Positions 19,301 through 28,614 of a DNA stretch of 32,584 nt are shown here, piece after piece. The notes under the pieces are model-generated. The model did not search any database. It was not told the origin of the DNA and worked only from the letters and a program-made list of their open reading frames with translations. This DNA comes from Paramacrobiotus richtersi (taxonomy: Eukaryota > Tardigrada > Eutardigrada > Parachela > Macrobiotidae): assembly GCA_034698045.1 (NCBI GenBank), contig JAQGAU010000266.1, forward strand, positions 1 to 32,584. The letters are read 5' to 3'. The position numbers and the translations under genes are program-made. Numbering within the stretch: position 1 is the first letter of the stretch; each line of letters opens with the position of its first letter.

Positions 19301-20130
19301 AACAATTGTAAAGTATTCTCGCCTTCGTTTCTACACTGTCTGTATAGACGCTTTATCTTCGCTTCGGAAGAGGAAGTTCCGTTCAAGGGCCTTTCTAATA
19401 AACCTGAAATTTGTAAGATCGGTTAGGAATTGCATGTGTCAGATGTATAAACCGTTGCCGAATCTCTGTGTGCGTAGTGGCGAACACTGCGCATGTTTAT
19501 GCTTTATATACAGTACTTTTATACAAGGATGGTTGGCACATTGGCAGGCTCCTAGTTACTGGCAGATCATACCGTGGCCAAATTTTCTCATCTTCTGACT
19601 TAGGGACCAATAATCGTCCACAACAGGTGCATGATCGGGAATTGTCTGCTTACTGAGCCATTTTCCACAAGCATACTGATAAAAATCATCACACGGGTTG
19701 ATGTTGCTGTCGATCCGATCCAACACTCTTGTGGCTACAGTTGGTGAGATCAGAACCGCGAAATATTGGCAGCAATGCGACTGGCTTGTGTTGACTTACC
19801 AGAGGCCTCAGACGCTGGAGAATCGGATATTACTCGTGTCGGGGAAGAGAATTTCTTAGTCCGATGTGCCCCCTCATCTACAGTAAATGAGTTGTGCGCT
19901 TCAGTGTCATCAACAGAATTATATAACCCATTATGTGACTTACTTTGCACGGCACCTGCGCAGTGTAACCACAGCCAAAGAGCAACGACCAACGGGAAAA
20001 ACGAAGTGCTAATCATAGTCAATCGATCAGTATACGCTGTATAATTGAGCTCCAGCAACCTCTTGGGGTGACTTATTTTCTCTCTCATTCGCTGTTGCTT
20101 GTCATGCTGAAATGACTTAAAATTAATCAT
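16371..20130 (-). pseudogene. Neprilysin-like M13 zinc metallopeptidase, multi-exon, with stops and frame breaks
   Basis: M13 enzymes are membrane-anchored ectopeptidases that cut peptides. Exon 1 (20130-19800) has a short cytosolic part and one membrane segment (SFFPLVVALWLWLHCAGAV). Exon 2 (19734-19573) has NINPCDDFYQYACGKWL, joined in phase 1. Exon 3 (from 19403) has LLERPLNGTSSSEAKIKRLY. Then come GWPVLNSQ / FNLFDTVVNSFFMGTPTFF (about 19262-19000), NLTGSLYLRSYRQLLLDV (18996-18784), an exon at 18720-18247 (DYRDALGEYYKRISG, ERCAEAVTPAMPLAMGVLYA), one at 18039-17823 (LDTVSKEAAHNKLS, VVVGYPEIMENQS), one at about 17739-17430 (VNLFYNFRNSI), the catalytic exon 17393-17046 (YGGIGFYFGHEITHGFDYYG; ENIADNAG), AYVGYLKDSGQ...EQLFFLSFAQ (16994-16893), and the C-terminus (WCRKRRPEAEF, DPWHSPERLRANN, AFKCPL, 16569-16371). 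HExxH, ExxxD and the C-terminal region are all present. Two in-frame TAG codons (19163-19161 and 18453-18451) and frame changes near 19270, 19005 and 17515 suggest a decaying gene. Some could be assembly indels. Confidence 0.8.
17046..17393 (-). CDS. M13 catalytic exon (HEITH zinc site)
   Basis: This is the clean part of the peptidase gene. FYFGHEITHGFDYYG gives the two zinc-binding His and the catalytic Glu; LLENIADNAGARAAYK gives the third zinc ligand (Glu) and the conserved Asp. The canonical motif is ENIADNGG or ENIADLGG; here the second Gly is Ala. LQSPFFDQ just before fits the family's LQxPFF. The exon stays open although neighbouring exons carry breaks. Confidence 0.8.
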   Translation of the reverse strand: MIFTALDAVFLQSPFFDQHGPEYDNYGGIGFYFGHEITHGFDYYGMLYDLHGARKLWWTRSTQAAFYNATIGMKEQYDGYATVVGMVNGSWTLLENIADNAGARAAYKVRISVKS

Positions 20131-20331
20131 TTTAATTGAAACCGGAGAAGCGAGCCGGTATCTGATTAAAAAGAACTTTAGCTGATATGCTTTCTCCTTG
20201 TATGGTATGTAACGCACTACAGTATTCGTAACACATTAGTATGCAAGTTACCCGAAATTGGTCCAGCTGCTTCACAGCAGCCAGAAATATTTTTTTTAAG
20301 TTCAGTGAGTCATTCCATGTTTGCATAAAAG

Positions 20332-20945
20332 TTATGAATTTTTTCTGAATTTGGGGCCTGGGATTGTCCCCTTGTAAGAAAGAGGGAGTAAGTCAGGATA
20401 ATAGCTGGACCGGCGTACCTCGAAAGAGCCAATAAACGACGTAGGTTGTCCGAAACTACATGGTACATGTAACATGGGTTTTAAACTCTTGCTGGCTCCC
20501 GGCTGGATAACTGGTTTGTCAGCGGCTGGACGATCGTTGGCTACTTGCTTGCACAATGGATAGTTGCTTACTATTCATATATTCTACAGCCGGAAATTTG
20601 GAAGTGTGTGTGTAACAGTGTGGTCGTAAGTCGGGTGCGTTCGTAAGCCCATGGGTGTACTGTTTTTTTTCTAGATTGTTTTGATCGCATTTCTCACGTT
20701 CACGCCTGAGGTGATTTTCTCTGGTCCGTGGTCCGTACTGTACTTCTTGGACTTTCGTTGGTATGAAAGTGTCTGATGCTCGAGCGTAGTGAAACGGTTG
20801 TTGGACCACACAAGGTACGGTGACAGGTGGAATAAAGAACGCGAACGGCTTCCATAAATTTACGGCTGTAGCCGGCAGGGCTAGGTTACCCGATTGACGG
20901 TTTCCGATGGAAACCTTTTTTACGGTAGAACGATCAACGATGGAA
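20332..20945 (-). CDS. Hypothetical protein, three exons with consistent phases, 5' start not found
   Basis: The most upstream exon I can see (about 20945-20698) reads VSIVDRSTVKKVSIGNRQSG, LWKPFAFFIPPVTVPC and FHYARASDTFIPTKVQEVQY, and ends at a GTGAGA donor in phase 1. Exon b (20543-20419), after an acceptor CAAGCAAG, reads ANDRPAADKPVIQPGASKS and LHVPCSFGQPTSFIGSFE and ends in phase 0 at GTACGC. Exon c (20370-20332) reads GTIPGPKFRKNS and TAA. Phases agree at both joins, which supports a real gene. There is no ATG in the first exon, so an initiating exon should lie further right (near 20960-21050) or the gene is partial. No domain recognised; two Cys and a Pro-rich, basic composition. It could also be an upstream part of a longer M13 transcript, but the TAA argues against that. 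Confidence 0.45.
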
Positions 20946-21495
20946 ACCGGCTATATGCGGCCACATCCGGCTTCACTTTTAACATTCCGTTAGTTCATTG
21001 TAAAACTTGAAAGATCTACTTTTAGGCTGGTTTTTATTTCACAATCGTCGTGATATATACCGTCAGTTTCGTGCAAGTTTCAAAAGGATCGGGTCTTAAC
21101 GATAACTTTGGTACTTCTATACGAGATTTTATTCGAACTTTCACAAGAGATTGCACAACAGCTGAACGTTGCGCATACAAAATTAACGGCTTTTTTATCG
21201 ACGTACAGATATATCGGTCCTTTGGTGCGGTCTCCCACTCAAACGATGCAGCTATACGTTGTGGGAAACTGCGCTCGACGCTGCATATATAGGTAAACAG
21301 GAAGTGACTTAGTTTGTTCTACTTAATCGTCTGCGATCTGATATGTCTGTCCATGCGCTGGCTTTTCTGAAGTCGTACTAGTAATTGGATAGCATAGTAG
21401 CATTATCAACCATAGTATTATGAGACATTACATTAAGATGATAATCAGATATTTCTTATCCGTTGCCGTTGGTAATGTCTTTGCAGTAGGGACAA
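20946..21495. other. Intergenic region between the hypothetical gene and the collar fossil
   Basis: The stretch at about 21280-21330 (TATATAGGTAAACAGGAAGTGACTTAGTTTGTTCTAC) resembles 24175-24212 upstream of collar copy 3. It is therefore probably the old promoter flank of the collar fossil, included in the same duplication. No gene that I can support. Confidence 0.5.
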
Positions 21496-21499
21496 AGCA

Positions 21500-22020
21500 T
21501 GCTACAGGAAATGAGTGATTGTGAGTCCGGTTCTCTGCCGGTTGATGGCAACATACCACACATTGAAATGGTAATTCCACTTCGTGACAGTGGTAGTTTT
21601 TCTTTAATGTCAGCATGTTTGACGCCGCAGCTTTTCCGTTGCTCATTAACGCCTAATTTGACAACACCGGAAGTTAGAGGAAGTGTCCTGGTTGAAGTCG
21701 GTGTAAACTAGAGTACCTCTAGTCATTCGAGGTATAAGCGGAGAAGTCATGCGATCGTATCCACATTAATGGATGAAATGCGACCGCATCAGCACAACAC
21801 TGAGATTTCCCACGGAGATGGCATATACAAGGGAGTACTCCGGATACATATCCCTCCTTCTTCAAGGTATTTCAGTGCAATTACGAAGCGCCTAGGGCGC
21901 AAGCGAATACGAGATGACCGGACGGCGACATGCCGCCAAGCTGACAACAATTAATGACGCCGACTCGAGCTGCTTTCTAGCTTGTCTGACTACATCGTCC
22001 GTTATTCGTGCGTGGTACTT
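21500..22020 (+). pseudogene. Phage-tail-collar gene fossil, copy 2 (C-terminal half only)
   Basis: The fragment begins at the helix just before the collar (LLQEMSD, as in copy 1) and ends at the last collar residues (IVIRAW-like, matching YIIRAC). In between it retains relics of TTPEVRGSVLVEVGVN and DEMRPHQHNTEISHGDGIY. The long N-terminal region and the signal exon are absent. It is more like copy 1 than copy 3 and lacks the MITE found in copy 1, so it was copied before that insertion. It is clearly broken, with several breaks, and is older or less constrained than the other two. Confidence 0.75.
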
Positions 22021-23265
22021 CTCTTGCACATAAAACTACTTTTTGAGCTTCGTTTCTGTTGTGATAACGCGCATGCGCTTCTTCTCAACTCCGATACTGC
22101 CTAAGAAATTCGATGCATTCCTTGGTTTTAGTAAAAATCTTCTTTTGTTTGTTTGTTCTCTCAGGTCTGTGAAATCATTATTCGAACAAAAGATGTATTT
22201 GAATAAAAGCTGAGCTTAATATTTTGAAAAAAAATTCTTCGTCTAATTTCCGACCAATGATGTATTTTTACTAATGTAATTTTTATTTACATTTCAGTTA
22301 AACTATGCGTTCTGCACATCAATGACTATGGTTCACAACAAAATAAGCTGTGTTCAACTGCGTAGGGCATAAACGTGCACTCGAAACTGTCATAAACAGG
22401 AATTTTGGTATATGCTACTTATATTTGTTGCGCGTCAGTGGAAGACCAGGTACCACTGGTTCATTTGAAGATGAGACTTTACAGTTTACAAAGACGAAGA
22501 CTTTACTGCGATCATATAACAAGGGAATCAAATTTTAACTGATTTTTATGGACTTTAACACCTTGGCTTACTTTCGCCCGTGGACCCCGTATGCAGTCGC
22601 GGTCTGCTGCAAGCGGCCACAAATGATTGGACGCAACATAACAGAGTGATAGATGATCAGGCAATGACAGCCAAGAGCAATCTATTGGCGGAATCTGATG
22701 AGGTGGAGGAACTGTCCTCATGAAAATTAAATCTGGATTTTGTGAACGGTCATCGTTTCGTCGACAAAGGAAATCAAACGGTTATTTGGGCTTCACTGTC
22801 CTCGAAATGACGACCCACCACAACAAATGCTGTTTTCGTCGGCCGACGAAAACAACACTTGTTGTGAAGGGTCGCGGTGGCTGATGAGACTTAGTTCCTC
22901 TCTGTTATGTGACCTTTAAATCAAAACAACGTTGTCTTAATGTTAAGATACATATTGTAAGGTCGCTATTTGGAAATCATCTGAAAAATATAATGAGTTT
23001 CTACACTTTGAGTTTCTACATTTTACCATACCATAGCAGCTCTTTCTGTCCATCCAAGTCCGCTGATTGTACGGATTTCTTCCACAACATCCAAAGATTT
23101 TCTTCTGCTTCTCTTCCTGTAACGAAGCATGTTCGGCCTGCTCCTCCTTTTGCCGCCCGTAGGACAGTTTCCAGCTGCAGTGTGCCGATTTGTACTGAAT
23201 CGCGGGCGATCTCACTCTGTATCTATATCGAGTAATAATCGCCCACAAAGCAGTACAAGTCAGCT
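22021..23265. other. Intergenic region after the collar fossil
   Basis: The first 60 bp keep similarity to the 3' flank of copy 1. A 64-bp near-perfect palindrome lies at 22811-22874. Open frames on both strands at 22.9-23.25 kb have no feature that I recognise as coding. Confidence 0.5.
22811..22874. repeat. 64-bp near-perfect palindrome
   Basis: The centre (GTCGG|CCGAC) is flanked by TGTTTT/AAAACA, ACAACAA/TTGTTGT and CGACCC/GGGTCG. 28 of 32 base pairs match, and there is no loop. The sequence can extrude as a cruciform or fold as a long RNA hairpin. It may be a foldback element or a residue of one. Confidence 0.75.
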
Positions 23266-23780
23266 ACTAGATTCACCTGCATATGTATATCTAACCCTGT
23301 GAACATTTGTGGTTCTATGCACAGTTCTCTCCTGAATACGCCAGTTAACCTCTAGTAAGACACAGGGTGCTATTTCTAATCTGGGTTTACAGTCCTATCC
23401 AAAATCAATATGTTGTTCGCTGTTCTAGTGTTCTTGATCTGCGCCTACACTACTTCTGTGTTATGTGTGTGCCCAAATGCTGCGTACTTGCCTCCTCGAT
23501 CCAGAAAATTTCAATACATATATGCTGCGCCAATTACCAGTAACCAGGGACTGCATGGGCGAATCTTCATCCTGTTTATGGCATAGAGGATCGTGTCATA
23601 AGATGCTTTTACAGCATGCAGGTTTTCCGAGCTACCTGGCCAGCGTTGGATAAGATTACACTATAAAGCACGCCAGCACAAGATCGATATTGTAGCTGGA
23701 TACTGTACCGAGGAAACAAAAAAGGTGCAACGTGAGAACCATGGTTCACTTGCGTATGAACGTCTACGCCTACGAATTCG
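23266..23780 (+). pseudogene. Small secreted-protein gene, copy B
   Basis: The ATG at 23410 after AAAATCAAT opens MLFAVLVFLICAYTTSVLC (signal peptide), then CPNAAYLPPRSRKFQYIYAA and PITSNQGLHGRIFILFMA, stop at about 23586. Downstream, in another frame, HKIDIVAGYCTEETKKV and QRENHGSLAYERLRLRIRL match copy A. The 58-residue first frame is open, so a short secreted peptide could still be made. The matching downstream part suggests either a second exon or decay. It lies in the same position relative to a collar gene as copy A. Family unknown. Confidence 0.45.
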
Positions 23781-24636
23781 CTTGTAATTTTTTTCTCCGG
23801 CTGTACGTACATACAGTCTCTGGCGTTTAAAAATATTTATATTTTCCGCTATATTTGACGGAATCTTGCATTATCCGTGTATGGTATTTTCCGCAGTAAA
23901 ACATTTTACATCATTTTGGTAAACCGCATTTTTTCGACTTGGTGGCACTGCTGCAGAGCTGGTAGCTTCATGTTTCTAATTTTTTGCCAAGGTTCTTATA
24001 GAACCGAACTTTCTGCAGCTGATTTCTAGAAACAACTCATTTTGAAAGCAATAATATTATTTACGTTCTGGTAATAGGGTGCATTCACAGCAGTGACTAC
24101 AGTACCTGACACATAAAGAAGCTGTATCAACCGGTAGTTGCAGCTGGGATAAATACACATGCGCTCAAAGCAGCGGATATAAACAGGAAATGACGAAGTT
24201 TGTTGTACGTCTGTTGGTAAACGACCGAGTACGGTTTTTAATCTGATTTGCCTGTCCATCCGCCGTCTTATTTGTAGTAGCAACTTTCCCAGCGTATAAA
24301 CCATGTTATAACACTGCGATAACTATCAGTTGCTTTTTATCGGTCGGTAATGTATTTGTGGCGTTGACGTATATTATACTGGGAGAACTTAGTTCCTTAT
24401 AAACAGAAAATTCGTGCGTTGTTTTCTGTGGTTAGTTGCTTTACCAGTGTCCTTGTGATATTCCAGATATTCCAGAACATTGATATTCCAGAACGGCTAG
24501 TGAACAATAAGATCTGCAGCTTCGTTCAGCGGCAGGTTAGTTTCTACACATGAGAACATTTCTAATCCATTGAAATACAGCTACCGCTATCGTCGTTGCA
24601 TCCCAAGGTGCTTGTTGTTGGAACTGTCTTTTCAGG
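23781..24636. promoter_or_regulatory. Upstream region of collar copy 3
   Basis: The TATAAACAGGAAATGACGAAGTTTG block (about 24178) is shared with the flank of the collar fossil (about 21288). A cluster of three GATATTCCAG units, two of them followed by AA to give TTCCAGAA, lies at 24457-24493 and resembles heat-shock-factor half sites. The ATG of copy 3 is at 24637. Confidence 0.35.
24457..24493. promoter_or_regulatory. Candidate heat-shock-like element: three GATATTCCAG repeats
   Basis: Units begin at 24457, 24466 and 24482. Two contain TTCnnGAA (24470-24477 and 24486-24493), the tail-to-tail pair of the HSF consensus. Spacing between units is not the ideal 5-bp step, so this may be only a short tandem repeat in the 5' UTR. 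Confidence 0.3.
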
Positions 24637-26551
24637 ATGACTGTCATTGAGAATCTGATAACTTGGCTCATTTGTTTGCAAGCTTTTGGGCCATCCGGAG
24701 TCCGAAGTGGTAAGCACATCTGTTGGGTTTCAGCCACAATTGCAATTTGTTCCATCACAATTTTGCAATTCCACCGACAATTTGCGTAAACAAGCTAGAT
24801 CAATTGTCCACACCCTAGCTTTTGTTTAAGTGTCCGATCGTTGTTTGCAGAGCTACCAATCGAATTTCATTCTCCGTTGCTCAGCATCCACTACGCCACG
24901 TTCCAGATCCCAGTTTTCAAAAGTCCGCCATCGAGCTACTACTATGCACCGGCATGTACATTCATCCCGAATTCGACCTACATCCGCCATTCTGGAAATG
25001 GAAGCACACAGAATTTCGTCGTATTTTCGGTTAAACTCTGGGATGCGCAGTATCATGAATACATCGAAGGACAAATCACAGATAAAATGGAAGGTAGTGC
25101 CCAGCTGAACTTGAAACTTCTCCCATTCCAAACGGTCCGCGTAGACTCGGTGGATGCAACGGCTAATTTCGTCATGATAAATCAATGGAAACAAATCGCT
25201 CATCAACCGACCAGCATCTTAGTTCGTATGCTATGCTCAACGGACAAAGACTGCGCTGTTAAACAAGCTGCCCTGGAAGATACCAACGAGCAGGCCTACA
25301 TCCTTTCGCGTATGAGGTTAACTTTTGCCTTGAAAGAACAGAAACAAGTGCGAAAGAAACTGGTACTATCAACCGCCAACTTTGACAATTCTCATATATT
25401 CGGCTTAGTTGCATTACGATTCTCTCACCAGCCAACGGTGTGTATGCAAGAGCCCGTTCTTCGCAGTATGGTGAGAGAAGTTCTGGAGGACATTATCGAG
25501 AACCAGCTGACTCACGATGAGTTCATCAGCGAAAATCACACGCGTGTAACTACCAGCCGCGCCTTGCGATTGGTCAAAGCAAACACCACATCGACCACTT
25601 TATTTGATGATACTGACTGGTCAAAAACGTTTTGGCCTGTTTATAATCTACTCCCGGAAGAGATTATAAAAGATGTCAGCGGGTTACTGGGAAATGGCAA
25701 TGCCTGGGTTGGTGCTTTCCTGAAACAGGGGCAAAGCATCAGCGCACTAGCAGACAAGAACCTCGGGCCCGGACCGCAGGCACATATTGATTGGAGTATC
25801 ATCACCTCGCAACTCGCCGGATACGATGACATTATTGTATGGAATGGAAAGAATTTCATCACCAAACCGTTAACGTTGTCGTGCATAAACGTGACTTCGT
25901 TAAGGGTCCCCCTGAGAGTTCTTGGAAGAATCAATGTTTTATCAAGTCTCAAGCACGGAAACTGGACTTCCGGCATCAGTGTTCCCTCGTCACTGTCTTC
26001 CGATACGCTAAACCCACAGTCGAAGACTGGACAAGATCGCTTACAGCGAATAGAAAGCGATCTACAGAAAGCCGATCGAAGACTGTGTGAACTGAATGAT
26101 GTTGTTTCGAATCTCGTGCCAGTGGGTACGATAATCCCGTATTACAGCACACACTCTGCCACCGTGCTGGCTGTACTGTAACGGCAGTGTGTTCAGCGTT
26201 ACTCGACACCCTGTCTTGGCTGGCCTTCTACACCCGAGTTTGCTTACACCGGATCTTCGGGGTCGGGTTCCAGTTGGAGTTGGTGTCGGTTACAGTCTGA
26301 AAATCGGGGCAACTGGTGGGGAAGCGACGCATTCCTTGACGCTGGATGAAATGCCTTCGCATAACCATAACATACAGATAATCAACAACCAAGAGTATAG
26401 CAGTAGTAATTACCGTCTTTTTGGTAATCTGATGACTCGGCACGAGGACCACAGTCCCGTATGGCTCCAGACCGAGACCAAGGGGAGTGATCGGAGTCAT
26501 AATAATCTTTCACCATACCTGACAACGGCGTATATTATTCGCGCATGCTGA
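24637..26551 (+). CDS. Secreted phage-tail-collar domain protein, copy 3
   Basis: Exon 1 (24637-24709) codes for MTVIENLITWLICLQAFGPS, a signal-like peptide, and ends AGTG|GTAAGC in phase 1. Exon 2 starts at 24851 (ELPIEFHSPLLSIHYATFQI). The conserved region includes YYYAPACTFIPNSTY, NFVVFSVKLWDAQYHEYIEG, LPFQTVRVDS, MLCSTDKDCAV, RLTFALKEQ, VCMQEPVLRSMVREVLEDII and IVWNGKNFITKPLTLSC. A heptad-like helix (DRLQRIESDLQKADRRLCEL) precedes the collar domain: VPVGTIIPYY, WLYCNGSVF, LTPDLRGRVPVGVGVGY, GGEATHSLTLDEMPSHNHN and HNNLSPYLTTAYIIRAC, stop TGA 26549. Collar domains sit at the foot of phage fibres and in bacterial microcystin-dependent proteins; a helix plus collar suggests a trimer. About one break lies at the junction of helix and collar; otherwise it is the best preserved of the three. 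N-terminal family unknown. Confidence 0.8.
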
Positions 26552-27629
26552 CATTTGATGCAGTTTAGTCTTCTCTAAGTCAGTTTTACGGCTGGCAGCA
26601 GATGCGATGACGTTTTGTACTGTTCCAAAATATTATCCTTCTTGACCATTTGCATCTTCAGGCGCTTGGCCAGTGAAAGAGCACATGACGTCGTAAAATG
26701 AACCAGCAACACGTCAAGCGACTTATGACTGCACTAACTTCGGAAACGCTTAAGAATATATACCGCAAAGCGTGGCACAACTTCACACACACATTGCGGT
26801 GGTCCTACTAGCGCGCGCAGTGTTTGTTGCGGGCCTTGTATAAGAGTTCATTAGGGGCCTGACTGAACTTAGTGACCGTATTGTTCAAAAATGCCAATCG
26901 TTTCAAACAGAGTCATGAACATTGAAAGGTCAAAGTTGTCAAAAATGATCAAAAACTAGTAAGTTATCAGTAAAAAAATCAGGCAAAAACAATACAACAT
27001 CTTGGATGAGATTATCTACAATTTCGATCGCGATTTATATACAAACCTGCTTTTGATGCAACGGAAGTCAGTATAATACTCATCCAAGCAACACAAAAAA
27101 CAAATTCCAGCAGAACGCAAATTAGAATCGTTCGCACATGAATTCTCCATAATATCATAAGTTTTTTCTGACATTCTAGTAGCTGAATTAGCATTTTGTG
27201 ACGAAGTTCATTGGCTCAATTTTTTTGCTCGCTGCAGAGGGGTGAAAGAAAAGTAGGGGATCGAACTCTTGTCAGCTTGGCCGGTCGGCAAGAGGTGCAA
27301 ATGTGCTATTGTTCTTCGGCATTTTTTAATGCACCGGAAGCAGCCAACAGTTATGTGGTCAGTTGCATCCCCAATCGAATTAATTCTGCATCGTATACGG
27401 CACACAAGGGTGTCCCTCACTGCTCGCGACGTTCATGTATACGCGGTTATTGTGTTTTACGATTCGTTGCGGCTTGCGCATTTTTCGGCTGCTCTGTTTC
27501 TGTGGCAACTTGTGAGTAATCCGTTCAATCGTTGTGTTTATGTTGCTGAGAAGCTCCTATTTAACTTAGGTGTGGAAACAATACCATGAAAAAATCTGGA
27601 CCCCTGCATGTCCCACACAGAACCGCAGA
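26552..27629. other. Intergenic region between collar copy 3 and the Ig gene
   Basis: A Cys-rich open frame at 27211-27519 lacks an ATG at its start. From ATG 27300 it would give MCYCSSAFFNAPEAANSYVV and on to CEFF-like Cys-rich sequence; possibly an exon after the CTGCAG acceptor at 27237, but unsupported. Nothing else recognised. Confidence 0.4.
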
Positions 27630-28589
27630 ATGTTGTTTTTTTGCATTCTTATTAATTTTATAGAAGTCGGAAACGGATGTGTCGTGCAACAAAAACCTTC
27701 TCTTATAACGCTGTCTGCAGACATACAGCCGGCACAGGTAAAATCAGCCGTCCAAAGCGCAGAAGATCGACAACAGGACAACATGTTGATACTGCCCAGA
27801 ATCGCCTTACCCTCTGCAGAAAAATACCCGAAGGACAATATTGTGCGAGCAGACTTGGGATCGACTGTCCGTTTCTCTTGCGAACCGAATTTTCCGGATG
27901 GAAGGGCTGGCAAGTTGACTGTCCTTGACGGAACCACTTGGACCCACCAAAACGTACTGATCTATGCTAATGCCACAGCGCCCATGACGTCTACCAGGTT
28001 CTATTACAGCCAAGGAAGGACCGCGCAGGCGGTCCACCTGTTTGTACACAACATAACAAGCGATTCCGCGGGTACCGTGAAATGTTATCACATGTGCCGA
28101 ACCGAACAAGAACAGAAAAATGGCTCCTGCTTGGTCAAGCAGTATGAATTAATACCGACAGTGCGTGCCACGGAGGTATTCCTCGAGCGCATGAAGGACG
28201 CAACTAGCCAGGAGGGAATACTGACCTTTACTTGCCGGGCAGCTGTCTATTGTCCCGGTGGGGCGGATCAGTATTTTATTTGGAAGTTTAGTGATCTGTT
28301 TGCTACGGTACCGACAGGACACTATCTGCGTGATATTTACACAGTTCAAGAACTTCCGGATGGTGTACGGGATTTCCGCGTTTCTCCCGCCTCGGGATTC
28401 AACGAAGCGGGTCGAGTGTGTGAATCTGTACTGTATGTTAGAGTCCTGCTGTTATTTCCCCCAAAGATACCGGCACCGGTGGCATGCTGGGTGCGTGTCC
28501 ATCCCTTGAGAGATGAGTGGTTCGTTCAGCGAGCGCAAGCCAATTTTCGGAGTGAATGGCTGTCTGATTCGTCGTATCGAATGCATTAA
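27630..28589 (+). CDS. Secreted immunoglobulin-domain protein
   Basis: Start chosen at ATG 27630, which begins a signal peptide (MLFFCILINFIEVGNG); the frame opens 20 codons earlier without an ATG, after a possible acceptor TTAACTTAG. A first Ig domain runs from ADLGSTVRFSCEPNF to SDSAGTVKCYHMC, the DSGxYxC-like signature. A second has GILTFTCRAAVYC, the core Trp in YFIWKF, and GRVCESVLYVRV. Sequons include NAT, NIT and NGS. After PPKIPAPVACWVRVHPL the sequence loses Ig character and stops at 28589, where a LINE fragment follows within about 25-65 bp. The 3' end may therefore have been cut or replaced by the insertion; no membrane segment is left. A soluble recognition or matrix protein is possible; function unknown. 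Confidence 0.65.
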   Translation: MLFFCILINFIEVGNGCVVQQKPSLITLSADIQPAQVKSAVQSAEDRQQDNMLILPRIALPSAEKYPKDNIVRADLGSTVRFSCEPNFPDGRAGKLTVLDGTTWTHQNVLIYANATAPMTSTRFYYSQGRTAQAVHLFVHNITSDSAGTVKCYHMCRTEQEQKNGSCLVKQYELIPTVRATEVFLERMKDATSQEGILTFTCRAAVYCPGGADQYFIWKFSDLFATVPTGHYLRDIYTVQELPDGVRDFRVSPASGFNEAGRVCESVLYVRVLLLFPPKIPAPVACWVRVHPLRDEWFVQRAQANFRSEWLSDSSYRMH

Positions 28590-28614
28590 ACTATACCAAT
28601 CATCGGAATTGAAT

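Noticed and set aside
9117-26551. Integrated prophage or bacterial contamination as the source of the collar genes
   Set aside because: The genes have spliceosomal-type introns and signal peptides, and neighbours are animal genes; no other phage tail, capsid or lysis gene is present.
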